Shown: positions 32,801-40,067 of the stretch, piece by piece
How positions within the stretch are numbered: position 1 is the first letter of the stretch
Layout: every line of letters begins with the position of its first letter
Assembly: GCA_964343605.1 (NCBI GenBank)
Contig: CAYFKJ010000006.1
Span: forward strand, 310,001-374,000
Direction of reading: 5' to 3'
Length of the DNA stretch: 64,000 nucleotides
From: CAYFKJ01 sp964343605
Lineage (GTDB): Bacteria > Pseudomonadota > Alphaproteobacteria > UBA2966
Position numbers and translations under genes: made by a program
The notes under the pieces: model-generated
Databases searched by the model: none
What the model was told of the DNA's origin: nothing
Seen by the model: only the letters and a program-made list of their open reading frames with translations

Positions 32801-32897
32801 GCGGTTTCCGTTTTAACGGAAACGCTACGTCTCATATTTGGGAGGCGGCACAATGTGTTAACGGCCCTCAGTGTTTCAAGAAGAACTTGAAACACCT
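32801..32897 (-). repeat. Dispersed two-hairpin repeat, copy B (most intact)
   Basis: Reverse-strand copy of the element at 13401-13496. One hairpin pairs GTTTCCGTT (32804-32812) with AACGGAAAC (32815-32823). The other is a perfect 10-bp stem, GTGTTTCAAG (32871-32880) with CTTGAAACAC (32886-32895). The linker on the minus strand reads GCCGTTAACACATTGTGC. This is the best preserved copy and lies between ptsP and the RodZ-like gene. Confidence 0.85.
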
Positions 32898-32942
32898 TGG
32901 GCCGCGAGCCGAAAGGGGGCCGCAGTCCGAGTGGGGAGCCGC

Positions 32943-34550
32943 ATGACGGAAAACGCGCCAAAGAAGCAAAATGACAACCGACAGCAGGGCCGTCGGTTGC
33001 ATTTGCGTGAGGTCAATACCGATATCAGCGATTACAACGGTATCGGCGCCGATTTCCGGGCTGCGCGCGTGCGCAACGGCGAATCGCTGGAATCCGTCGC
33101 CGATGGTCTGCGTATCCGTCTCGAACACCTCCAGGCGATCGAGGAGGGCCGCTTCGACGCGCTGCCGGCTCCGGTTTACGCGGTCGGGTTCGTCCGCTCC
33201 TTCGCCGAACACGTCGGCATCGACGGCGCCGACGCCATCGCCCGCTTCAAGGCGGAGGCGGAAGGCCTGTCCGCCCAGACACGCCTGAGCTTTCCCACAC
33301 CCGAGGAGGAAAGCCGCGTCCCGAAGGGATGGCTTCTGGTGCTGGCCGGCGTTGCGGCAGTGATGATCTATGCCGGATGGTATTACGTCGAAAACAAGGA
33401 TCGCTTGAACCTGGCCTCGGTGCAGCAGGTACCCGAACGGTTGGCTGGCCGGTCGGGGCAACCGACGGAAAAGGCTGTGGTAACACCCGCCGTACAGGCC
33501 CCGGAACCGGCGGTCCCGGCGACAACCGAGGTCAAGCCCGCCGCGCTGCCGGTTGAACCGGTCGAGAGCGCAACCGTTATTGGGGCGCCCGAACCCGTCA
33601 CCGCCACCCCGGCGCCCGTTGTTCTGCCGGTCTATACACCGGCTCCCTACGTTCCGCCCGCCCAGCCGGAACCGGCTACCGTCGCTGCGGTGTCGGCCGC
33701 GCCGGCCGCGGTCGAGGCGGAAGCTCCGGCATCCGGACAATCCGGGCAGGAAGACGAAGAGACGGCTTCGGAGACGGCTACATCGGATGGTGTGGCCGAT
33801 GTTGCCACCCAACCGGCGGAGGAGAGCGCCACCGCCACCCCGCAAACCGTGGCTTCCGAAGAGGAACCGGCAGTGACGGCGCAGCCGGCGGAACCGGCGG
33901 CCGAGCCCGTTGACCAGCCGGCCGCCGTACGTCCCAAACCGGTTGTTCAACCACTGCCGACACCGGAAGAACGGGCCCTGCTGGCCAGCGCGACGACCAC
34001 GCCCGGCCAGCCTGAAGCGGCGGCCGAAGCCGCAACAGCGACAACGGCGCAAATCGAAGCGGCGACTGAAGCCGATACTCCTGTGGTGGCCGCACCGCAG
34101 GCGGAAGAGCCTGCCGCTCCCGAGACTGAAAACGAGGCGGCAACCGCCGTACCCACTGCCCCCGCTGCGCCCGCCATCCCGCAAGCCCCGGTGGCCTCGA
34201 ACGAGACCCCGACGGCCGTGGCCGCGGCGAGTTCGCAGCGCATTAACGAACCCCAGGTCTTCGGCGTCGGAAACTGGAACGCCCGCGTAGTGCTGACGGC
34301 GCGGGCCGACGTCTGGGTGCAGGTCTCCACCGCCGACGGCCGGGCGCTGCTCAGCCGCATTTTGCGCCAGGGCGACAAATACCTGGTGCCGTCGAAAGGC
34401 GAGGTCTTGCTGACGACCGGCAATGCAGGCGCCTTGGCGATTTCCGTGGACGGCAAAAACGTACCGCCCATCGGGCCGGCGGGCGCCGTGCGCCGCGAAG
34501 TGGTCCTGTCGCCGGAAAGCCTCCTGGCCACCGCCGCCACGGGCAATTAG
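32943..34550 (+). CDS. RodZ-like HTH/DUF4115 membrane protein
   Basis: 535 residues from the ATG at 32943 behind GTGGGGAGC. Residues 34-105 form a helix-turn-helix (GADFRAARVRNGESLESVADGLRIRLEHLQAIEEGRFDALP), residues 129-146 are one transmembrane span (GWLLVLAGVAAVMIYAGWY), about 165-440 is an Ala/Pro/Glu-rich linker and the end is the beta-rich DUF4115 domain (VVLTARADVWVQVSTADGRALLSRILRQGDKYLV). The layout matches RodZ, a cell-shape factor connecting MreB to the periplasm. The linker is extremely long and repetitive. ispG follows 135 bases later. Confidence 0.88.
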   Translation: MTENAPKKQNDNRQQGRRLHLREVNTDISDYNGIGADFRAARVRNGESLESVADGLRIRLEHLQAIEEGRFDALPAPVYAVGFVRSFAEHVGIDGADAIARFKAEAEGLSAQTRLSFPTPEEESRVPKGWLLVLAGVAAVMIYAGWYYVENKDRLNLASVQQVPERLAGRSGQPTEKAVVTPAVQAPEPAVPATTEVKPAALPVEPVESATVIGAPEPVTATPAPVVLPVYTPAPYVPPAQPEPATVAAVSAAPAAVEAEAPASGQSGQEDEETASETATSDGVADVATQPAEESATATPQTVASEEEPAVTAQPAEPAAEPVDQPAAVRPKPVVQPLPTPEERALLASATTTPGQPEAAAEAATATTAQIEAATEADTPVVAAPQAEEPAAPETENEAATAVPTAPAAPAIPQAPVASNETPTAVAAASSQRINEPQVFGVGNWNARVVLTARADVWVQVSTADGRALLSRILRQGDKYLVPSKGEVLLTTGNAGALAISVDGKNVPPIGPAGAVRREVVLSPESLLATAATGN

Positions 34551-34685
34551 CGAAGCAAATTTCGATCCGCGTTCGCGGCGCTTGATTTTTGCGCCGTGAT
34601 CGACGCATGTTAGCGGCGTTCGGACGTACTTTTTCCCGACGCTATATCAACCCTGACCAGATCCGTTGCCAGACCCGTTGACCGC

Positions 34686-35813
34686 ATGAGCCTGCGCCCC
34701 TATCGCGATATTATCCGCCGTCCTTCGCGGCAGATCCTTGTCGGATCGGTGCCGGTGGGCGGCGATGCGCCGATCAGCGTCCAATCGATGACCAACACGC
34801 CGACCTCGGACGCCGCCGCGACCATGGCCCAGGTGGCGGCGCTGGAGGAGGCGGGCGCCGATATCGTGCGGGTTTCCTGCCCCGATGCGGAGAGCACGGC
34901 AGCCCTGAAAGAGATCGTCGACGCCGCCGGTGTACCGATCGTGGCGGACATCCATTTTCATTACAAACGCGCCATCGAAGCCGCCGAGGCGGGCGCGGCC
35001 TGCCTGCGCATCAATCCGGGCAACATCGGTTCGGCCGCCCGCGTGCGGGAGGTCGTTCAGGCCGCCCGCGATCACGGCTGTTCCATGCGCATCGGCGTCA
35101 ACGCCGGATCGCTGGAAAAGGAGTTGCTGGAAAAATACGGCGAACCCTGTCCCGAGGCGATGGTCGAAAGCGCTCTGGCGCACGCCCGTATCCTGGAAGA
35201 CAACGACTTCACCGAATTCAAGATCAGCGTCAAGGCGTCCGACGTCTTTCTGGCCGTGGCCGCCTACCAGCAACTGGCGGAGGCCTGCGACTACCCCTTG
35301 CACTTGGGTATTACGGAGGCCGGGGCGCTCAGGGGCGGCACCGTCAAATCTTCCATCGGCATGGGCATGCTGCTGTGGGCGGGCATCGGCGACACCATCC
35401 GCGTCTCGCTCTCGGCGGACCCGGTGGAGGAAGTCAAGGCCGGCTTTGAAATCCTGAAGTCGTTGGGGCTCCGGCATCGGGGCGTGGCGGTCATCTCGTG
35501 CCCCTCCTGCGCCCGCCAGGCCTTCCCTGTGATCGAAACCGTGGAGGTTCTGGAGGCGCGCCTGGCGCACATTACAACGCCCATGACGCTCTCCATCATC
35601 GGCTGCGTCGTCAACGGCCCCGGCGAGGCGCGCGAAACCGATATCGGACTGACCGGCGGCGGCGGCGGCAATCACATGGTCTATCTATCGGGTGTGGCGG
35701 ACCACAAGATCGACGACGGCGATCTCCTGGATCACATCGTCGAACTGGTCGAGGCCAAGGCCGCCGAAATCGAGGCGGCGTCCGGCAAGAGCAAATTCAA
35801 ACAAGCATCCTGA
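34686..35813 (+). CDS. ispG: 4-hydroxy-3-methylbut-2-enyl diphosphate synthase (flavodoxin)
   Basis: 375 residues, the size of the bacterial IspG of the MEP pathway, which converts MEcPP to HMBPP. The barrel segments VGGDAPISVQSMTNTPTSD and ISVKASDVFLAVAAYQ are present, as are the [4Fe-4S] ligands C272, C275 (SCPSCA) and C307 (GCVVNGPGEA), with the following E ligand in GEAR. It sits before hisS with an 18-base gap, as in many Alphaproteobacteria. Confidence 0.98.
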   Translation: MSLRPYRDIIRRPSRQILVGSVPVGGDAPISVQSMTNTPTSDAAATMAQVAALEEAGADIVRVSCPDAESTAALKEIVDAAGVPIVADIHFHYKRAIEAAEAGAACLRINPGNIGSAARVREVVQAARDHGCSMRIGVNAGSLEKELLEKYGEPCPEAMVESALAHARILEDNDFTEFKISVKASDVFLAVAAYQQLAEACDYPLHLGITEAGALRGGTVKSSIGMGMLLWAGIGDTIRVSLSADPVEEVKAGFEILKSLGLRHRGVAVISCPSCARQAFPVIETVEVLEARLAHITTPMTLSIIGCVVNGPGEARETDIGLTGGGGGNHMVYLSGVADHKIDDGDLLDHIVELVEAKAAEIEAASGKSKFKQAS

Positions 35814-35831
35814 GTTAAGAGAGTTATTCCG

Positions 35832-37079
35832 TTGTCCAAATTACAGCCGGTCCGCGGCACCCACGATATTCTGCCCGACGAAAGCCGCCGCCACCGACAC
35901 GTCGTCGATGTTTCCCGCACGCTGGCCGAACGTTACGGTTTCGGCGAAATCTCAACGCCGATATTCGAATTCACCGAGGTTTTTCAAAGAACTCTTGGCG
36001 ATACCTCCGACGTCGTGACAAAGGAAATGTACACCTTCACCGACCGGGGCGGTGAAGGTCTGACCCTCAGGCCGGAATACACCGCGGGCATCGCCCGCGC
36101 GTTCATGTCGGGCGGTTTGGGCCAGCACGCACCGCTTAAGTTCTTCGGCCACGGGCCGATGTTCCGCTACGAGCGGCCGCAAAAGGGCCGCCTTCGCCAA
36201 TTCCATCAGATCGATGCCGAAATCCTCGGCGTCGCCGGCCCGCAGGCCGATATCGAGGTCATCGCCCTGGGCGCCGACATCCTGCGCGAGCTCGGCGTCC
36301 TCGACCGGACCGTCCTTGAACTCAATACGCTGGGCGATCCCGAAAGCCGCAACGCCTACCGCGAGGCGCTGGTCGGTTATTTCGGCGGCCACGTAAATGC
36401 ACTGAGCGAAGACAGCCGCATGCGGTTGGAGCGCAATCCCATGCGCATCCTCGATTCCAAGGACGAGGGCGATCGCGAATTGATTGTCGACGCCCCGAAC
36501 ATGGCCGACTTCATGAACGATGCCTCGGCGGCCTTCTTTGCCGAGGTCTGCGCCGGGCTCGATAATCTCGGCATCGCCTACAGCCTGAACGACCGTCTTG
36601 TGCGGGGGCTGGATTACTACACTCATACGGCCTTTGAATTCACCACGACGGACCTCGGCAGTCAGGGCGCGGTGATTGCCGGCGGCCGCTACGACGGACT
36701 GATCGAAACCATGGGCGGCACGCCGACGCCCGGCATCGGCTGGGCCGGCGGCATCGAGCGCCTCGCCATGCTGAGCGCCATTGACATCCCGGCGCCGCGT
36801 CCCATCGCCGTGGTGCCGGTGGGTGCGGAGGCGCAGGCGCCGGCGATGAAAATCGCCTACGACCTGCGCGCCGCGGGCTATGTCGTCGACATGGGCTTTT
36901 CCGGCAACCTCGGCAAGCGCATGAAGCGGGCCAACAAGTTCCACGCCAGCGCCGCCGTGTTGCTGGGCGAGGACGAACTGGCCAAGGGCGTGGCCACGGT
37001 GCGCGATCTGGAATCGGGCGAACAAAGCGAGGTCGCGATCGATGCCCTGGCCGCGGCGCTCGAGACCTACCGGCAATGA
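35832..37079 (+). CDS. hisS: Histidyl-tRNA synthetase
   Basis: 415 residues, class II. The start is a TTG at 35832 with AGAGAG upstream. N-terminal LQPVRGTHDILPDE is conserved; motif 2 is MFRYERPQKGRLRQFHQIDAEIL; the histidine-specific motif LVRGLDYYTHTAFEF and motif 3 PGIGWAGGIERLAML are all there. The C-terminal anticodon-binding domain starts at about 320 (PIAVVPVGAEAQAPAMKIAYDLRAAGYVVDMGF). It charges tRNA-His with histidine. prfA follows after 22 bases. Confidence 0.97.
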   Translation: MSKLQPVRGTHDILPDESRRHRHVVDVSRTLAERYGFGEISTPIFEFTEVFQRTLGDTSDVVTKEMYTFTDRGGEGLTLRPEYTAGIARAFMSGGLGQHAPLKFFGHGPMFRYERPQKGRLRQFHQIDAEILGVAGPQADIEVIALGADILRELGVLDRTVLELNTLGDPESRNAYREALVGYFGGHVNALSEDSRMRLERNPMRILDSKDEGDRELIVDAPNMADFMNDASAAFFAEVCAGLDNLGIAYSLNDRLVRGLDYYTHTAFEFTTTDLGSQGAVIAGGRYDGLIETMGGTPTPGIGWAGGIERLAMLSAIDIPAPRPIAVVPVGAEAQAPAMKIAYDLRAAGYVVDMGFSGNLGKRMKRANKFHASAAVLLGEDELAKGVATVRDLESGEQSEVAIDALAAALETYRQ

Positions 37080-37101
37080 TTTTCCGGACCGGAGGCGCCG
37101 C

Positions 37102-38184
37102 GTGATTCCCGAGGAAAAGCTCGAACAAATTCTTGACCGCCACCATGCGCTCGAGGGCCAGCTTGCCGAAAGCGGCGGGGCCGGCGACGACTATGCCCGG
37201 ATATCCAAGGAGTACGCCGAGCTCGGGCCGGTGGTGGAATGCATCAACGAACTTCGCGGCATCCAGTCGGAAATGGCCGATCTGGCGGAGCTGATCGCCG
37301 ATCCCGAGGGCGACGACGAGATGCGCGAGATGGCGGAAAGCGAATTCGCCGAACTGATGGAGCGCCAGCCCAAGCTCGAACGCCGCATGCAGGTGCTGAT
37401 GCTGCCCAAGGATGCAGCGGACGAAAAGAACGCCATCCTCGAGGTGCGCGCCGGCACTGGCGGCGACGAGGCGGCGCTGTTCGCGGGCGAGCTCTACCGC
37501 ATGTACCAACGCTTCGCCGACATTGAAGGCTGGAAATTCGAAACCATGCAGATGTCGGAAACCGACCTCGGTGGCGTCAAGGAAGCCCAGGCCAACATTT
37601 CGGGCCGCGGCGTCTTCGCCAAGCTGAAATTCGAATCCGGCGTCCATCGCGTTCAACGCGTGCCGGATACGGAATCGGGCGGCCGCATTCACACCTCGGC
37701 AGCCACCGTCGCGGTGCTGCCGGAAGCCGAGGAAATCGATCTCGAGATCGAGGAGAAGGATCTGCGTGTCGACGTCTTCCGCGCCAGCGGGCCGGGCGGC
37801 CAGTCGGTCAACACCACCGACAGCGCCGTGCGCATCACGCACCTGCCGACCGGCATCGTGGTCTCGCAACAGGACGAAAAATCCCAGCACAAGAACCGTG
37901 CCAAGGCCATGAAGGTGCTGCGCTCGCGCCTTTACGATGCCGAACGCGCCCGGGCGGACGCCGAACGCGCCGCCTCGCGCAAGGGCCAGGTCGGTTCCGG
38001 CGACCGCTCGGAACGGGTCCGGACCTACAATTTCCCACAAGGCCGCGTGACCGACCACCGCATCAATCTGACGCTCTACAAGCTCGACAAGGTGATGATC
38101 GGCGAGGCGTTGGGTGAGGTGGTCGACGCCCTGATCGCGGAAGATCAGGCCAACCGGTTGGCTGAAATGGGCGTGCGTGATTGA
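37102..38184 (+). CDS. prfA: Peptide chain release factor 1
   Basis: 360 residues from the GTG at 37102, which has GGAGGCG upstream; the longer open frame before it overlaps hisS and is not plausible. RF1 releases peptides at UAA/UAG codons. The catalytic GGQ lies at 232-234 (SGPGGQSVNTTDSA), and the UAG/UAA-reading PxT-type motif lies upstream near residues 180-195. The stop overlaps prmC's TTG by 4 bases (TTGA), so the release factor and its methyltransferase are translationally coupled. Confidence 0.98.
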   Translation: MIPEEKLEQILDRHHALEGQLAESGGAGDDYARISKEYAELGPVVECINELRGIQSEMADLAELIADPEGDDEMREMAESEFAELMERQPKLERRMQVLMLPKDAADEKNAILEVRAGTGGDEAALFAGELYRMYQRFADIEGWKFETMQMSETDLGGVKEAQANISGRGVFAKLKFESGVHRVQRVPDTESGGRIHTSAATVAVLPEAEEIDLEIEEKDLRVDVFRASGPGGQSVNTTDSAVRITHLPTGIVVSQQDEKSQHKNRAKAMKVLRSRLYDAERARADAERAASRKGQVGSGDRSERVRTYNFPQGRVTDHRINLTLYKLDKVMIGEALGEVVDALIAEDQANRLAEMGVRD

Positions 38185-39047
38185 CCACGATCGCGGAGTT
38201 GCTGACGGACGCCTCGACTCGGCTTGACCGGGTCGACGTCGCTGACCCCCGGCGCGATGCCAGGCTATTGATGGCGGCGGCGCTGCATCGATCTGCCGAT
38301 TTCGTTTTCGGCCATCCCGAGTACCGGTTGAATGACACCGAGCAAGCATTGTTCGCAGCAGTTATCGACCGCCGGCTCGAACGCGAGCCGGTGTCGCGCA
38401 TCCTGGGGTGGCGTGAGTTCTGGAGCCTGCCCATCAAATTGAACGCCGCCACGCTCGACCCCCGGCCCGACAGCGAAACCCTGATCGAGGCCATTCTGGA
38501 ACTTCGTGTCGAGCGCAATCGGCCCTACCGCATTCTCGATCTCGGAACGGGCAGCGGCTGTCTGCTGGCGGCTCTCTTGACCGAATATCCCGACGCGTCG
38601 GGTGTGGCCGTTGATATATCTGCCGCGTCGATCGACATGGCGAGCGAGAATTTTCGCAACCTCGGTTTGGCCGACCGCACGACTGCCGTGGTCGGCGACT
38701 GGCAGGCGGCGTCAGGACAAAACTTTGACATCGTCGTCTCGAACCCGCCTTATATAGCCGAACCCCATATCAGTGGCCTGGAACCAGAAGTTTCGGCATT
38801 CGATCCGCCGGGCGCCTTGGCGGCCGGCACCGACGGCCTCGATGCCTACCGCGCGCTGGGGCCCACCATCCATGACTATCTGGATGCCGGCGCCCTCGCG
38901 GTGGTCGAACTCGGAGCGGGTCAATATCACGCAGTGAGCGATCTGTTTGAGACTTCAGGTCTGCATATCGAAGGCTCGAAAACCGATTTGGCGGGACACG
39001 AAAGATGCATAATTTGCAGCCGCGCGAAGGACTTACCGTCCGACTAA
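38181..39047 (+). CDS. prmC: Release factor glutamine methyltransferase
   Basis: 288 residues from a TTG at 38181. It methylates the Gln of the GGQ motif in RF1 and RF2. Landmarks are YRLNDTEQALFAAVIDRRLEREPVSRILGWREFW, the SAM motif ILDLGTGSGCLLAALLTEYPDASGVAVDIS and the catalytic NPPY at 188-191 (VSNPPYIAEPHI). It is coupled to prfA, its direct substrate gene. Confidence 0.97.
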   Translation: MTTIAELLTDASTRLDRVDVADPRRDARLLMAAALHRSADFVFGHPEYRLNDTEQALFAAVIDRRLEREPVSRILGWREFWSLPIKLNAATLDPRPDSETLIEAILELRVERNRPYRILDLGTGSGCLLAALLTEYPDASGVAVDISAASIDMASENFRNLGLADRTTAVVGDWQAASGQNFDIVVSNPPYIAEPHISGLEPEVSAFDPPGALAAGTDGLDAYRALGPTIHDYLDAGALAVVELGAGQYHAVSDLFETSGLHIEGSKTDLAGHERCIICSRAKDLPSD

Positions 39048-39328
39048 AAAAAGGGGTTGGAAAGCGAAGCCAGTACGGCTAGGGTCTCGGTTGGAAACCG
39101 CATAGAGAACTGGCCTGGAGGTATCCGGCCCATAGGTTTCATTCCAGCATCGATTATATGCCGGCATACGCAGACTGGCACACCGCGCAGCGCGCATGTG
39201 TGTCCGGGGATCGCCCAAAAAGTAGCGATCAGCATCGAAACCGATACCTGGAATTTGGCGAAGGGAAGCCTTCGATCACAGCGGAGTTGTCTGGGAAGAG
39301 GCTTCGCGCAAGGTAACTGAGGGAAGCG
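39048..39328 (+). ncRNA. Hairpin-rich leader or small RNA candidate before the DUF4167 gene
   Basis: No convincing gene. Several local hairpins follow one another on the + strand: CGGTT-GGA-AACCG (39088-39100), a GGCC...GGA...TCC...GGCC stem around 39112-39131, a GC-rich stem (CACAC...GCGC-AGC-GCGC...GTGTG) around 39178-39202, CGAAGG-GAAG-CCTTCG near 39259-39274 and GAAG-AGG-CTTC near 39296-39306. This density suggests a structured leader or an independent small RNA. I match it to no family. A 87-codon frame through it has no codon-usage support. Confidence 0.4.
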
Positions 39329-39898
39329 TTGAACAAACCCATCAATAAGCGTTCGCGGGGCCGCAACAACGGCCGTCGCTCGCAACATCCTGGAAACCGG
39401 ACCTTCGACAGCAACGGGCCGGACGTAAAGGTTCGCGGCAGCGCCAGTCAGATCTGCGACAAGTATCTTGCTTTGGCGCGTGATGCCTCCTCCTCGGGTG
39501 ACAGGGTGCGGGCGGAGAGCCTGCTCCAGCACGCCGAACACTATTTCCGGCTGATCAACGGCGGTGACGATGCGCGCAATGAACGCGGCGGGCAAAACCA
39601 AAATGCCCGGCGCAACAGGGCGCCCGCCGAGGTCGCGGTGGCCGGTGAAATGCAGATGGACCAGGAGGCCAAGAAATCCGGCGGTCCCTCCAGACGCGAA
39701 CGCGCCATGGCCGCGACGGCGGCAGAGAACGCCCAAGCGGCCTCCGCCGAAACTGAAACCGCAAATGTTGAAGTCGCGGACGCCAACAGCGCCGACGCGA
39801 CGGAAGAAGCCGTGGTTGAAGAGGCCATTGTTATCGCCGAGGCCGTGCCGGACGAGGCCGGCAAAGAGGAACCCGCTCCCGAGTCCGAAGTCGCCTGA
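39329..39898 (+). CDS. DUF4167 domain protein
   Basis: 189 residues, TTG start at 39329 with GAGGGAAG upstream. The basic Arg/Asn-rich N-terminus NKPINKRSRGRNNGRRSQHPGNRTFDSNG and VKVRGSASQICDKYLALARDASSSGDRVRAESLLQHAEHYFRLI are diagnostic for DUF4167, a helical alphaproteobacterial family whose basic N-terminus suggests nucleic-acid or ribosome binding, unproven. The C-terminal half is Ala/Glu-rich and low-complexity. It is preceded by a hairpin-rich leader and followed by clpB. Confidence 0.92.
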   Translation: MNKPINKRSRGRNNGRRSQHPGNRTFDSNGPDVKVRGSASQICDKYLALARDASSSGDRVRAESLLQHAEHYFRLINGGDDARNERGGQNQNARRNRAPAEVAVAGEMQMDQEAKKSGGPSRRERAMAATAAENAQAASAETETANVEVADANSADATEEAVVEEAIVIAEAVPDEAGKEEPAPESEVA

Positions 39899-39960
39899 TC
39901 GGGGACTTCTACCGCTCCAAATACTCGCCGTCAGGCTGTTGTGGCTTAATTGCCGCACCC

Positions 39961-39989
39961 CTTGCGTTGCCGAAATGCCACACTAAATA
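39961..39989 (+). promoter_or_regulatory. Candidate sigma-32 (heat-shock) promoter of clpB
   Basis: CTTG (39961-39964) and CTAAATA (39983-39989), spaced by 18 bases, approximate the alphaproteobacterial RpoH pattern CTTG-N17/18-CYTATNT. The -10 match is partial. The start site would be about 70 bases before the clpB ATG at 40068, which fits the heat-shock role of ClpB. Confidence 0.4.
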
Positions 39990-40067
39990 CCGTAAGCGCA
40001 CGGATTGAACGCCGCAAATGGGCGATAAATCGTGCGTTAACCGTTATTCTGGTATGCGGAGAGTGGC

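Noticed and set aside
34580..34604. CGGCGC...GCGCCG hairpin after the RodZ-like gene
   Set aside because: Only a 6-bp stem and no following U-run, so I do not call it a terminator.
37042..37101. 20-residue N-terminal extension of release factor 1 into hisS
   Set aside because: The family begins IPEEKLEQIL; the GTG at 37102 has GGAGGCG upstream.
39057..39320. 87-codon open frame in the DUF4167 leader
   Set aside because: Codon usage is not that of the neighbours and it lies over the local hairpins; I interpret the region as structured RNA or leader.
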